This document shows, in pieces, positions 1-10,544 of a DNA stretch of 64,000 nt (position 1 is its first letter; each line of letters opens with the position of its first letter). Where the stretch lies: positions 13,168,183 through 13,232,182 of the forward strand of contig CM037867.1 of assembly GCA_021292105.1 (NCBI GenBank). The letters are read 5' to 3'. This stretch comes from Anadara kagoshimensis (taxonomy: Eukaryota > Mollusca > Bivalvia > Arcoida > Arcidae). The notes under the pieces are model-generated. The model was not told the DNA's origin, did not search any database, and was given only the letters and a program-made list of their open reading frames with translations. Both the position numbers and the translations under genes were made by a program.

Positions 1-111
1 ACTGAGGGACCCACAATGGAAATACAACAGAAAAAAACCAAAGAACACTTTTGATTTTGAGGGCAAAGGTAAAAAATTGTTTTTGTTTTTAATTTTTCAA
101 TAAAATTGTTG
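1..111. other. Non-coding leading edge
   Basis: AT-rich sequence with no credible reading frame. A short stretch around 9-30 (GACCCACAATGGAAAT) recurs at 811-826, so it belongs to a dispersed or locally duplicated repeat of unknown class. Confidence 0.4.
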
Positions 112-322
112 GGTGCTTGGTTTCCTAGTGGTCCGAAGATAACATTAGGTTTGTTTAATTCTCAGACTTAAGAGTGTGAAAGTTTTTCAGTTCATTTGCT
201 GAAGGTTGGAGGTTTTCTCTGAGCACTCAGGTTTTGCCACTTCAATATTAAGTGCAGGAATTTTGACTGGAGCTTAAAACATTAATACATTAATATAACT
301 CGGCTCCACTCCACTCCACTTC
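112..322 (+). mobile_element. SINE C copy, degenerate
   Basis: The order of blocks matches the other SINE C copies in this window: a degraded tRNA-like head (CCTAGTGGTC), a GAAAGTTT..CAGTT block near 180, a GAGCACTCAGGTTTT block near 222, an AATATAAGTG-like block, and TTGACTGG followed by a CTCCACTCCACT tail. Such SINEs are short, non-coding, Pol III-type retroposons moved by LINE machinery. This copy is old, and its A and B boxes are barely recognisable. Confidence 0.6.
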
Positions 323-538
323 AGTGATACTGAAGATTGTAAGCCCTTTTTAAATTCTTTAATGAGTGCATGGTTTTGAACTATCAAACATGTTTTAGAA
401 CTTTAATATTGACTCAGCTAGACACTTTGATTGACATGTATAGGTTGACAAAAAGCAAAGTGGTGGTGCACTGTTTATAACATGAGTGGTTCTAAAAATG
501 TATAGATGGTAATAATAGCAAGTTGCCATTTGTATATA

Positions 539-717
539 CAGTCAAACCTGTCTATAAAGGCCACCCAAGGGAATCAGTAAAAGTGGCCTTTATATACAGG
601 TTCAAATAATATGAATAAAGAGCAATTAGGTACAATTCTACTGGCCTTTATAAGCAGGTGGCCTTTATACAGAGGTGAAGGAATATATAGAAGTTGCTTT
701 TAAGGCAGGTTCAACTG
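539..717 (-). mobile_element. MITE D, TA-flanked, reverse copy
   Basis: The element is 179 bp, flanked by TA on both sides. Its ends CAGTCAAACCTG and CAGGTTCAACTG are inverted repeats. The interior carries repeated GGCCTTTATA / TATAAAGGCC blocks, so the whole element can fold. It has no coding capacity. TA duplication and CAGT ends fit the Tc1/mariner-pogo group (established family trait), so this is probably a non-autonomous relative. Five further full or partial copies lie in the window. Confidence 0.85.
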
Positions 718-1082
718 TATATATGTCTCCTTGGAATTTATTTTTTATAAACATATACCCTTGTATACCTTTCCATCAGATTGTGGATAATCTATAGAGG
801 TCTACTGCAGGACCCACAATGGAAATTCAAGATGGAACTATCTACATTACAGTGTTTTTATTTGCCTTAAATTACTAGGAAATAAGGTAGTTTCTCCTGA
901 GGGAAAAAATTCCCAATTTGATCACTATAATTCCCAAATCAAAGTAGGTTAGAATGTAGTGGCTCTATTTCAGAACATCGCATTTTTCCAATTTTAAAGC
1001 CAGAAGGTAGTTTTTAAAAATGTAACAAAATCACTGCATTTAGAAATAATTTTTTTTCTTCGGTATTTTTACCAATACCATA

Positions 1083-1460
1083 TTTTCTAGTATGCTTATA
1101 ACTATAAAAGTATGTGTATAATTTATATAATTCGGAAATATATTCCAAAAAATTACAATAAAAGTTAACAACATTTAAATGAGATATTTCACTGTTTTAT
1201 GTGAAATTTTCTATCGAGACGAAATTGGGGTAACGTGTGGTGTATCAGATGGGATAGCTACTACATCAATAAGAATACAAAATGTACTACATACTTATAG
1301 ATTAAACCTGCCCATGACCATATGTTTTCTGGTATGCCTTTAACTGAGAAAGTACCGGTATGTGCAAAATTTATATAATTTGGAAAGATATTCCAAAAAA
1401 TTAAAATAAAAGTTTTTCAACATTTGAGTGAGATTTTCAGTTTTTATGATATTTTCTAGG
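1083..1460. repeat. Two-copy degenerate duplication
   Basis: Segment 1083-1215 (TTTTCTAGTATGC.., ATTCCAAAAAATTA.., GAGATATTTCA) is repeated with many substitutions at 1325-1460, roughly 240 bp apart. It is non-coding. The divergence indicates an old event. Confidence 0.6.
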
Positions 1461-1759
1461 ATAAAATGTTGTATATAGATGGGACAGCTATATCAATCTG
1501 AATGCTGTACACACATATATATGTATAAAGATTGTGCCTGAGAGATAGACAGGGTTACTATGGCCTGTGTGTGTTGCTGTAATCTAAGACAAGATTTCTG
1601 GTTCCCTGACCTTAACCTTGTATTTTGGTCTTAATACACACATATCTTGTATTTTTTATAGTGTATTGTGGGATTACCAAGATTACCAACAGGAAATACT
1701 CCAGGAATTCTGGGTAGGATTTGATACACAGATGCTGCTGGCCTGCAGTGAGAAGAGGG

Positions 1760-2915
1760 ATTGACAGGTACTCTTAGTTAATGAATTAATCTGTAATTAG
1801 TTAATGAGGTATGTAATTAACTTTAGATAAAGTGGAGTCTCGGTCTGTGTATGTACATATATATATTTATATCTGCTGCTGTATTTATTTTATTTATCTG
1901 CATGGACTGACTGAATGCAGATTTAGTAAATATACAGAAATGCATAAAATAGTCTACACACTTTTAATGTTTAGGAAACACATTTTCCTTAAAACATCCC
2001 AAACATAGACAATTTACCATATAAATCAATATTTGTATTATAAGGCATTTTTGCTGTTGAAGGTCCATGTGAATTTTACTTATCTCTCCTCTCCCTAGCC
2101 CCCATAATGTTCTTTTTTCCCTTTCACTGTTGAAAAACCCTGTCAAGACCTCAAAGGTAACTTTTGATGATTTTTAATTGATAAATCACTGTTGAAAAAT
2201 CCATCAAGCCCTCTTGATTTCCTTTTTTCCCTTTAAACCCTTTATGATTTCCCTTTTTCCCTTTTCATTGTTGAAAATCCCATCTGAAGACCTCACAACT
2301 TAATTTTTTCCCTTTTCATTGTTGAAAACTCTTAATGAAAAGACCCTCATGACTTGTGTTTTTTTCTTTTCACTATTGAAAACCTATCAGACCCTCTCGA
2401 TTTCCTTTTTCCCCTTTAAACCCTATCAAACCAACACAATTCCCATTTCCCCCATTTACTGTTGAAAACCCACCAGACCCTCTTGGTTACCCTTTTCCCC
2501 CAACACCAATAAAAACCCTGTCATGACCTCAATGATTACTCTTTCTCTCCTTCACTGTTGAAACCCCCCTAAAGAGTCCATTGACAGGTACCTATTTAGT
2601 TAAATTGATAAACTTTGTTATAAATTCCATAAAGCTCCCATGATTGTGCTTTTTTTACTGTTGAAAACCCACCAGAACCTCATGATTTCCCTTATGTCCT
2701 TTTAAGCCCTATTTAGCCCTCTTGATTTCCCTTTTCCCTTTTCACTATTGAAACACTGTCAAGACCTCTTAATTACTGGTACTCTCCCCCCTTTCACTGT
2801 TGAAAACCCCCTCAAGAGGTCATTGGCAGGAACCTGTTTAGTTTAATTGATAAATTTCTAATGTGTTAATGAAGTATGTAATTAATTGAGATAAAAGTGT
2901 AGTACCTGTGTGGCT
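1760..2915. repeat. Degenerate T-rich tandem repeat region
   Basis: Between about 2115 and 2815 a motif of the type CACTGTTGAAAACCC followed by (A)GACCTC and CCCTTTT recurs about ten times, 50-90 bp apart, with heavy divergence. A second motif, TTGACAGG..TTAGTTAAT..GATAAA, occurs near 1762, 2581, 2822 and again at 4230, marking larger ancestral units. There is no reading frame. The sequence looks like an eroded minisatellite. Confidence 0.6.
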
Positions 2916-2956
2916 GTGTCTGTATATACAGCTATTTTTATTTATCTTGATATTTA

Positions 2957-3538
2957 CAGTGGAGTAGAGCACTGTAATGAAGTTTTAAGCCCAAGTCAAG
3001 ATTCTTTCACTTATATGGAAATATACCACTGCGGTAGCTCAGTTGGTAGAGTGCTTGCTCCGTAAGTGGGAGGTCATGGGTTCGAACCCCGGCCGGGTCT
3101 GACCCAAGACTTAAAAGTGGGTAGTGACTGTTCTTTCGCCAAGCACTCGGCATTACCAAATGAAAGTCACGGTTCTTTCGGATGGGAACTTAAAATAAAC
3201 GAGGTCCCGTGTCTTGGTAGGCTTGGCACAATAAAGAACCCTGCTGTATAATGCCATTAGCGCAACGCACATGCAAATTTTCTGCACCTTCGCCTATAGC
3301 TGGTGACGTCTCGACGTCTTGACTGGGACGTTAAACACCATTACTCAACTCTTATATGAAAATGGTCAGTTTAAGGATATTGGAGGAAACAAGAGTGCCT
3401 GAAGAAAACAAACAGTCTTTGACAAACAAACTGACAAACACTCGCCAGATTTACTGAGTTACAACCTAGGGATTGGGAGACATTGTGATCCGTAAGTGTG
3501 GTCTCCAGACCACTTGTGAAAACCACTTGGCATCCAAG
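2957..3538 (-). mobile_element. SINE C, reverse, split by a SINE A
   Basis: The reverse SINE C 3' end is at 2957-3024 (GTCAAGATTCTTTCACTTATAT). Its body resumes at 3351-3538 (TGGAGGAAAC..AGAGTGCC..CTGACAAAC..GAACC-like block). The interruption is SINE A at 3025-3350. The duplicated CTTATATG(G/A)AAAT on both sides is the target-site duplication, so SINE C was there first. Confidence 0.75.
3025..3350 (+). mobile_element. SINE A, full length
   Basis: This is a tRNA-derived SINE. Box A lies in TAGCTCAGTTGGTAGAG (3036-3052) and box B is GGTTCGAACCCC (3079-3090). A body follows with CCAAGCACTCGGCATTAC and GAACCCTGCTGTATAATGCC, then a conserved 3' part (TTGACTGGGACGTTAAAC) and a CTCAACTC tail. It is flanked by an imperfect ~14-bp target duplication (3010-3024 and 3351-3364). 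Layout resembles mollusc tRNA SINEs such as the V-SINE/RUDI type, from memory. It has the best-preserved box B of the window's SINE A copies. Confidence 0.88.
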
Positions 3539-3594
3539 GGCCATCTCTTTATATACACCTATTTTAGTTATCTCTCTATCATATTAAGAGTGCA

Positions 3595-3895
3595 GCAGAG
3601 TAATGGTGTTATAAGCCCCAGTTAAGATTCTTTCACTTACGTGTATATGTCGGTCAGTTCAAGGGTGATGGATCAAACCAGAGAGTCCAGAGAAAACTAC
3701 TGACCTTCAACAAGTAAGCTAAAAAACCCTTTCACCAGAACCTGTCCTGACTAGAATTAGAACCTAGGGATTGAGGGGTATAGAACCTAGGGATTGAGAG
3801 GTATAGAACCTAGGAATTGAGGGGTATAGAACCTAGGGATTGAGAGGTATTGCTATACATAAGTGTTGGGTATAGAGCACTTTGCCACCAAGGCC
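3595..3895 (-). mobile_element. SINE C, reverse, with internal 23-bp array
   Basis: A reverse SINE C runs from its 3' end (CCCAGTTAAGATTCTTTCAC) to a CCACCAAGGCCCC head near 3895. The approach sequence TATATACAxCTATTTTTA at 3548 also precedes the copy at 2957. The two loci may therefore descend from one local duplication that predates the SINE A insertion. Confidence 0.7.
3758..3849. repeat. 23-bp tandem repeat, 4 copies
   Basis: Four consecutive 23-bp units, each containing AGAACCTAGGGATTGAG, lie exactly where SINE C normally has its single B-box region (reverse orientation). The B-box segment of this SINE has expanded in tandem. Units differ by one or two bases. Confidence 0.9.
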
Positions 3896-4548
3896 CCGCT
3901 CAATCATATATCTCATACACTCTTGAATCCAGAACTGAAATTTCAAAAGCACAAATCAGTATATTTTTTATTTACATAACTAGCTTCAAATATGAAAACT
4001 CCCCATGTGTCTTAATAAGCCTTCTTAAATTTAGAACAGAAATTTCAAAAGTGCTAAGTCGTCATATTTATTTTGCATAACCAGCTGCAAAGATAATTTT
4101 TTTTCATGTGCCTAAGCCCCTGTAGACAAAAATTCAAAAGCACAAAATTAGTATCTTTTAAAAAAATGCTTTTCTTGAGTCATGAAAATTGTGAGGGTCT
4201 CGAGTCTGTGTTCTCTCCTGACTTGAGAGAATTGACAGGTGCTTGTTTAGTTAATTAATTTAATTTGTTAATGAGGTATATACTTAACTTAAGATAAATC
4301 AGTTACAATCAGAAGAAGTTGAAGAATTATCTGAGTTGACTGTTTTATTTATTTTATTTAAACAAGACTGATCACAGATGTATAAATATATGTACGAAAA
4401 TAGTTTGCCTGTTTGTATTGGAATTAAGTCTATTTTGTCTAGCTTTTGGGGGGAAACTACCGTTTTAGTGAAATGAGGGTAAAATCATCCAGAGTTCCAA
4501 GGATACACATGGCACTAGTGCCCAGTGGTGGGTCCAGGACTATGGGTG

Positions 4549-4691
4549 ACTTTCATTTCATAATGCTGAATGCTTGGTGAAAGAACAGTCACTTCCCACT
4601 TTCAAGTCTTGGTTCAGACCTGGTTGGGGTTTGAACCCACGATCTTCTACTTATGGAGTGAGCACACTAACAACTGAGCTACTACAGTGGT
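4549..4691 (-). mobile_element. SINE A 5' part, reverse
   Basis: Read on the minus strand it starts CCACTGTAGTAGCTCAG (box A), has box B GGGTTCAAACCCC and ends after the CATTATGAAATGAAAG block. The 3' half is missing. The head is intact, so this is internal loss rather than 5' truncation. Confidence 0.8.
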
Positions 4692-5231
4692 TTTGGGGAC
4701 CAGGAGGCAAGGTACAGCACATTACCTAGCTTATTTTGTCTGTCAGTTGTGGCTATGGCATAAAATTATCAAGATTTAAGGATAATTTTGAGAATCTTAT
4801 CCTAGCAATAAAGATTTCCTTTAAGATTAAAAACCTACATTTTCTTTATGGTCTAAGGGAATTTTTTCAGTAATTTTAGTGGAACAAAGGCAAAATTTCT
4901 TTGAGCAAAATACCAAATTTCAATAGTTAAACCAGCTTGCCACTGGCACAAAAGTGTTAAAAGACCAATAGGGCCTCAGTCTTTAGTGAATGGGACCAAG
5001 AGCCTTGTAATTGTAAAATTTAAGCAGTTTAATATGGATTATTAATTACATTGATAACCCCAAGGTTTCATTTGGGAACTCATTGATGTAGAAGCTACTA
5101 GTATGTGGACTGGAGCGATGTGACACATATCTCTTAGATCAGGGGTCTGTGGCATGAACCAGTTGGCCACCGTTTCTATTGACTCCAAAGATTTTACAGT
5201 GTTTAATCTATAATTTTTGAGAGGGGGGACA

Positions 5232-5412
5232 CAGTCCAACCTGCATGTAAGGCCACCTTTATATAAGAGCCATCTGCATGTAAAGAAAGGCCATTGAAAT
5301 TTTATCCCAATTGCTCTTTCTTTATGTTATTTGAACCTGTATATAAGGACCACCTTCCCATAAAGACCATTTTTACTGGTTCCCTAAGGTGTTCTCGATA
5401 GATAGGTTTGAC
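5232..5412 (+). mobile_element. MITE D, copy in duplication unit 1
   Basis: Ends CAGTCCAACCTG and GATAGGTTTGAC are diverged from the family ends. The interior has TTATCCCAATTG, TTATTTGAACCTGTATATAA and TTTTTACTGGTTCCC, as in the better copies. It is non-coding. Confidence 0.75.
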
Positions 5413-5885
5413 TACTGTAAAGGGGGAAATTTTCGCTTATTTTGCGCTAAAGAAATTACCGCGAAATTTTTCCTTTAAGATTAAAAACCTACATTTTCTT
5501 TATGGTCTAAGGGAATTTTTTCAGTAATTTTAGTGGAACAAAGGCAAAATTTCTTTGAGCAAAATACCAAATTTCAATAGTTAAACCAGCTTGCCACTGG
5601 CACAAAAGTGTTAAAAGACCAATAGGGCCTCAGTCTTTAGTGAATGGGACCAAGAGCCTTGTAATTGTAAAATTTAAGCAGTTTAATATGGATTATTAAT
5701 TACATTGATAACCCCAAGGTTTCATTTGGGAACTCATTGATGTAGAAGCTACTAGTATGTGGACTGGAGCGATGTGACACATATCTCTTAGATCAGGGGT
5801 CTGTGGCATGAACCAGTTGGCCACCGTTTCTATTGACTCCAAAGATTTTACAGTGTTTAATCTATAATTTTTGAGAGGGGGGACA

Positions 5886-6066
5886 CAGTCCAACCTGCAT
5901 GTAAGGCCACCTTTATATAAGAGCCATCTGCATGTAAAGAAAGGCCATTGAAATTTTATCCCAATTGCTCTTTCTTTATGTTATTTGAACCTGTATATAA
6001 GGACCACCTTCCCATAAAGACCATTTTTACTGGTTCCCTAAGGTGTTCTCGATAGATAGGTTTGAC
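5886..6066 (+). mobile_element. MITE D, copy in duplication unit 2
   Basis: Same sequence as the copy 654 bp upstream. Here it directly abuts MITE G at a shared TA (6067-6068). Confidence 0.75.
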
Positions 6067-6068
6067 TA

Positions 6069-6279
6069 CTGTAAAGGGGGAAATTTTCGCTTATTTTGCG
6101 CTAAAGAAATTACCGCGAAATTTTTACCCACACGAAAATGACAACTATACAGGTTTATATATCATAATATACAGAATATTAACCTACTTATATCAGTAAC
6201 GCGGAAATTACACCAACGCGAAATGTCAGATTTCAGAAATTGCGAAATTTTCACCCTGCGAAAATAATCCCCTTTACAG
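6069..6279. mobile_element. MITE G, GCGAAA-rich, TA-flanked
   Basis: The 211-bp element has inverted ends CTGTAAAGGGG..CCCCTTTACAG, flanked by TA at 6067-6068 and 6280-6281. Subterminal TTTTCGC / GCGAAA motifs occur in both orientations. No coding sequence. TA duplication suggests a mariner-type origin. A partial copy lies in duplication unit 1 (5415-5470) and a diverged relative at 63105-63287. Confidence 0.8.
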
Positions 6280-6281
6280 TA

Positions 6282-6460
6282 CAGTCGAACCTGCCTTAAA
6301 GGCCACCTCTGTATAAGGGACACCTGTTTATAAAGGCCAGTAGAATTGTATCCCAATTGTTCTTTGTTCATATTATTTGAACCTGTATATAAATGCCACC
6401 TGTCCATAAAGGTAACTTTTACTGGTTCCCTTGAGTGGCCTTTATAGACAGGTTTCACTG
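6282..6460 (+). mobile_element. MITE D, TA-flanked
   Basis: The element is 179 bp, CAGTCGAACCTG to CAGGTTTCACTG, and begins directly at the TA that closes MITE G, with TA again at 6461-6462. Interior as in the copies at 28701 and 49844. Confidence 0.85.
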
Positions 6461-6521
6461 TATTTCAAAACTTTTTGTCTAATTACTATAACAAATATTT
6501 TTGCAGTCATATAATGTTAAA

Positions 6522-6600
6522 TATGGCCCACTAAGGCCTTAACAGTGGGGTCATTTATTAAAATAAGGGATCAGTGGCCCCATGGTCCCTTCTTAATTGA
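6522..6600. repeat. Short dispersed repeat, copy 1
   Basis: Shares CCCACTAAGGCCTTAACA, GGGGTCATTT and CATGGTCCCTT with 51235-51305. It is an interspersed repeat of unknown class whose ends are not defined by two copies. Confidence 0.6.
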
Positions 6601-6614
6601 ACACTGATTTTATT

Positions 6615-7590
6615 TTACTTGTGCATACTGTAAGAACCTCTTGTTATCTCCAATTTTGAAGTTATTTGATGTGAATGAGTTGCATCATTTTAAATATAGC
6701 AATCTAGAAGTGTAATTATATATAGTTAGGGAACTGGTTTAGATAATTGTAGAACTACAGTTTCATAATCCACGATCAGGAGCCTGTGGCATGAACCACT
6801 TGGCTACACATTTCCATACAATCATGGATTTCATAATTATCTTATATGCAAACTATAAGAACCTCACTTTATCTCCACATTTGAGCAATGTGACACATAA
6901 CCCTTAGATCAGGAGCCCGTGGCATGAATCACTTGGCCACACATTTCCATATAGAATCTAAGAACCTATCATTAGAACCCCTCGTTATCTCTGCATGTGA
7001 GCAATATGACACATAACCTTTAGTTCAAGAGTGTGTGACATGAACTACTTGGCCACACATTTTCATATTAAAACTAAGATCTTGTGACTTCAACCTTCTA
7101 TAAGAACCTCTCACTATCTCCACATTTGAAGTTATTTGAGATGCATCATTTTATTCACAGCTATCTCGATTGTAATTATGTAGTAAGGGTAACTTGCGTT
7201 AATAATTATAGAAATATAAACGGTTACATAAGTCTTAGATTAGGAGCCTATGGAATGAACCACTTGGCCAGAAATTTCCATTGAATCAATTTTGTTTTGT
7301 CTTGCACATACTGCAAGAACCTCTTGTTTATCTCTGGGAATGAGTATTATAACACATGACCTTTAGATCAAGAGACTGGCATGAACCACTTGGCCACACA
7401 TTAAAAAAAATCAAATGGTTTTATTTGGGTCTTAAACCTACTATAAGAACCTCTCGTTATCTCTACATTTGAAGTTATTTAAGGTGAAACAGTTGCATCA
7501 TTTTATTCACAGCTATCTGGAATTGTAATTATGTAGTTAGAGTAACTAGCGGGAATAATTATAGCAATGTAAACAGCTGTATATCCTAAA
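6615..7590. repeat. Degenerate tandem repeat, ~120/220-bp units
   Basis: The motif TAAGAACCTCTCGTTATCTC recurs with changes near 6632, 6852, 6975, 7100, 7312 and 7445. Longer units also include GAAGTTATTTGAGGTG, GCATCATTTTATTCACAGC and GGCATGAACCACTTGGCCAC. The last motif is the reverse complement of a SINE C-type tRNA head, so the array probably grew from a SINE plus flank. The 66-codon frame at 7084-7284 is not convincing. Confidence 0.65.
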
Positions 7591-7929
7591 GAAGGCGAAG
7601 AATAAAGAAAGTTATTGGCAAATTAGTGAGTGAAAATTGATAAGAGGCATATCAGAGGGACAAAGTATATAACACGCCTGGGATGTTTGCTAGGTAAAAT
7701 CAAAAATCGTAGTGTATCACTGGGATGTATGCTAAGTACATCTTGACTGGATGAAAATCAAAATTCACAGTGTATCGTTTGTGTGTAATTACAGACATAA
7801 ACTAACATTAACCGTATTTATAGGATTTTCTGTATGTGATCTACAGTACATTGATATATTAATATCGGTCAGCATAGAATCCTTTAATCAATTGATGTGT
7901 TGTTGATTTATTCATATGTGGACCTTGTG

Positions 7930-8035
7930 TGTTTTTATGGGCACTCCAGTTTCCTACATCATATCAAAACTGACCAACTGAATGTAAATTAAAGAATCTT
8001 GACTGGGGTGTTTAACACCATTATTTCACCCCATT
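7930..8035 (+). mobile_element. SINE C 3' half
   Basis: Contains GGGCACTCCAGTTTCCT, AAAACTGACCAACTG and AAAGAATCTTGACTGGGGTG followed by ACACCATTA. There is no head, so it is 5' truncated or eroded. Confidence 0.65.
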
Positions 8036-8094
8036 TTGCTGTTTATTTCCACACTATTTTGAACTTGTATTTTGTAATTTCACAATTCATTAAT

Positions 8095-8203
8095 GGTGTT
8101 CTTTATATGTATCCCTCAATTTATTGCAAACCCTTTTATAATGCCATAATCTAACCAAACATATGGTGACAATGAATCAAAGATTTACTCTCTTTGTTGA
8201 TTT
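8095..8203 (+). mobile_element. MITE E, 3' fragment
   Basis: Matches the right half of MITE E (TTTATTGCAAACCC, CCTTTTATAATGCC, GTGACAATGAATC). The left half and the terminal CTGTA are lost. Confidence 0.6.
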
Positions 8204-8211
8204 CTGTGAAG

Positions 8212-8573
8212 CTGTGATGGCCTAATGGATAAGAAGTCAGTCTTCAAATCCAGGGTCTCTCACCACTGTGAGTTTGAGTCCCGCTGGGACCACATGTGGG
8301 AAAATGAATTTTCCTTGCCGTTGGCCTTTACTGATTCACCTGGTATCAATATAATGAACTGGGGGAGTGGTACGCTTGTCTGCGGCGTACTGAATCCGTG
8401 AGCTAGCATGTTAAAGTCGCTAGTACAAAGCAGACCATACATCACACTCACACTTCACATGCATACACAAAATTGTTCATATATTAATCCATTGAAATTA
8501 AGAAAATGGTTCTCGTCACGAATAGCTGAAAAATTGCTGATGCGACGTTAAGCAACATTCAACCAACCAATCT
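8212..8573 (+). mobile_element. SINE B, near full length
   Basis: tRNA-like head with box A TGGCCTAATGGATAAG (8218-8233) and a B-box-like GAGTTTGAGTCCCGC (8269-8283). The body has CCTTGCCGTTGGCC, GGGAGTGGTACGCTTGTCTG and GCTGATGCGACGTTAAG. The 3' tail CAACATTCAACCAACCAATC is a CAAC-type tail, unlike SINE A. Other copies: 38450-38690, 51679-52019 (reverse) and a tail at 58965-59035. The minus frame at 8260-8451 is fortuitous. Confidence 0.85.
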
Positions 8574-8639
8574 TAGTTGAATTGAGATATCAGACACAAA
8601 CTTGTTTTTGGACATGGACAAATGAAAATCATAAAAGCT

Positions 8640-8765
8640 AAGTAAAATCTTTGAAAACTGGCAAATTAAGTTAAACTTGTGGAATGTCTACCAGGGAAGT
8701 GAGGCCAGGTGCTCCTGTCTTGCTAGCTATGCCCAGCTCATATGAAATTAAAATAAAGATAAAAA
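8640..8765 (+). repeat. Dispersed CCAGGGAAGTGAGGC repeat
   Basis: The phrase CTACCAGGGAAGTGAGGCC, with a preceding GGCAAATTAAGTTAAAC, is found again (reverse) at 21635-21725 and in altered form at 18488-18550 and 34765-34860. It is probably the 3' portion of another tRNA-derived SINE. Class unresolved. Confidence 0.5.
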
Positions 8766-8805
8766 GAACATGGAACTGTGGGACATGAAATATATCTGGA
8801 ATATA

Positions 8806-8991
8806 CAGTAAAACCTCGTTATAATGCCCCCGATAACTTTGCCAACTCGCTTATTGCCACAATATTTTGAAGTCCCAAAATCCATTTTGTTTATGTTTTT
8901 CTTTATCCGCCTCCCCCAATTTATCGCCAAACCCCTTTATAACGCCAAAATTTGACTGAACAATTGGTGGCGATGAATCCAGGTTTTACTG
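8806..8991 (+). mobile_element. MITE E, complete, TA-flanked
   Basis: The element is 186 bp with ends CAGTAAAACCTCG and AGGTTTTACTG, flanked by TA. The interior has GTTATAATGCC and CCTTTATAACGCC. Short CAGT ends with TA duplication fit pogo/Tigger-type elements. No transposase is encoded. Confidence 0.88.
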
Positions 8992-9082
8992 TATATGATT
9001 TTATCAAATTCTTGTCATTTATTTAATGCCATTTAGTAAAGAAATCTGGGATATGTTCCCGATTGACCAAACAATGTTTTCA

Positions 9083-9215
9083 GACAAATGTTTATTGAAA
9101 CTCCAAACAGAGAGTCCAAAAGACTTGATATGGTAATGGCTTACAAACTCTCGCAGACAAATGTTTATTGAAACTCAAAACAGAAAGTCCAGCAGATTTG
9201 GTATGGTCAGTATCT
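9083..9215. repeat. Two-copy ~70-bp direct repeat
   Basis: CAAATGTTTATTGAAACTC..AACAGAGAGTCC..AGACTTGATATGGT at 9083 is repeated at 9152 with small changes. Confidence 0.7.
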
Positions 9216-9394
9216 CTGGCCATACATGTGGTCAGTTAATGACTAATCTTTATTTGATGGACATTAGAGTTATTTTTATTTCTGTATCTTACTGACCATT
9301 TCCTGTTAGCATGGTCCGTATAATTTATCTTTGAAGTTCATTTTTATCCACTTATCAAGTATTTATATATACATCTGGAGTTGATAAGGATGGT

Positions 9395-10325
9395 CATTAT
9401 GTTCTTAAATCTAGTTTTTACAACTTCATTAGCCGAGTGGTGTAGCTGATAGCCAGAATCACCATTGGCTACTATTTTCTGAGAAATTCTTTGAAAAAGT
9501 AACTCAATTTAGCAAATTTGTGAAAAAATACTGTTAAAAAGATCAAAATATGGGCTGTTATGATCTGAAATCTAGTTTTTACAACTTCATTAGCCGAGTG
9601 GTGTAGCTGATAGCCAGAATCACCATTGGCTACTATTTTCTGAGAAATATTTGAAAAAGTAACACGTTTTAGCAAATTTGTGAAAAAAACTTTAAAAAGG
9701 ACTAGGACATAGGTCATTATGTTCTTAACTCTGCAGTTTTTACATCTTCATTACTTAGCATTTTTGATAGTTTTCTGAATATAGTAAAACCTGTTGTAGT
9801 GACCACTTATATAAAAACAATTTGCCCTTCTACAAAGAATTATTATATTCTTAACTAGTTTTTACAACTTCAAAAGCTAGCTGTGTAGCTGATAGCCAGA
9901 CTCGCCATTGGCTAATATGTTTTGAGAAAAGTAACAAACTTGTGGAAACCTGAAAAAATGGTCTGTTATGTTCTTAACTGTATTTTTTACAACTTTATTA
10001 GTTTGCTATGTCAAGAATTTTCTGGTTACAGTAAAAAACCTGCTGTAGTGACCACTCATATAAAACAAAATCGCTCTTCTTTAAAGACCAGAAGAATGGG
10101 CCATTATGTTCTTATAAATTCTTTGTCTAGCTTTTGATACAGGAAAACCTGCTGTACAAAGTAAACCAATTTAACAAATAAGTGAATAATTTTTTAAGAC
10201 AGGCTAAAACCTGAAAAAATGAGCCATTATGTTCTTAACTGTAGTTTTTACAACTTCATTAGTTAGCTGTGTCGATAGTTTTCTGGTTACAGTAAAACCT
10301 GCTGTAGTGACCTCTCATATAAAAA
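9395..10325. repeat. Degenerate tandem repeat, ~120-170-bp units
   Basis: Seven units begin with a TTATGTTCTTAA..CTAGTTTTTACAAC motif (near 9397, 9569, 9716, 9846, 9966, 10105, 10227). Most carry TAGCTGATAGCCAGAATCACC or GTTACAGTAAAACCTGCTGTAG. The second motif resembles a MITE E terminus, so MITE ends were probably captured and amplified. Confidence 0.7.
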
Positions 10326-10500
10326 GGGGCCACCGTGGCTAAGTGGTCAGGTAAAGCCTGCATTATGGATTAAAAATATCATTCTGAGTAGATCCTAACA
10401 AGGGAAAGCTTGTCAGTTTGGTTGCTGAAGGTAGAGGCTTACGCTGGACGCTCCATTTTATTCCACCATCCCTGAACTGACTGCCTGGATATAAATGAAA
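10324..10500 (+). mobile_element. SINE C, partial
   Basis: Head GGGGCCACCGTGGCTAAGTGGTCAG, then TGAGTAGATCCTAACAAGGGAAAG, CTTGTCAGTTTGGTTGC, a GGACGCTCC..TTCCACCATCC block and CTGACTGCCTGGATATAAATG. The 3' end is missing or eroded. Confidence 0.7.
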
Positions 10501-10544
10501 ATTATGAAAATCAACTTGGTGTTTCTGTAAAAATCATAAAATTT

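Larger units (their letters stand above)
4817..6124. repeat. 654-bp direct tandem duplication
   Basis: Positions 4817-5470 and 5471-6124 appear identical at a constant offset of 654 bp. Each copy holds a GGCATGAACCAGTTGGCCAC stretch related to the 6.6-7.6 kb repeat and a MITE D copy. Copy 1 ends part way into MITE G, while copy 2 continues through it. The short frames at 5042-5239 and 5696-5893 (minus) are the same sequence twice and look non-coding. Confidence 0.95.

Noticed and set aside
3025..3110. Functional tRNA gene at a perfect A/B-box pair
   Set aside because: No closed acceptor stem is evident and the sequence continues into a repeated SINE body with target duplication.
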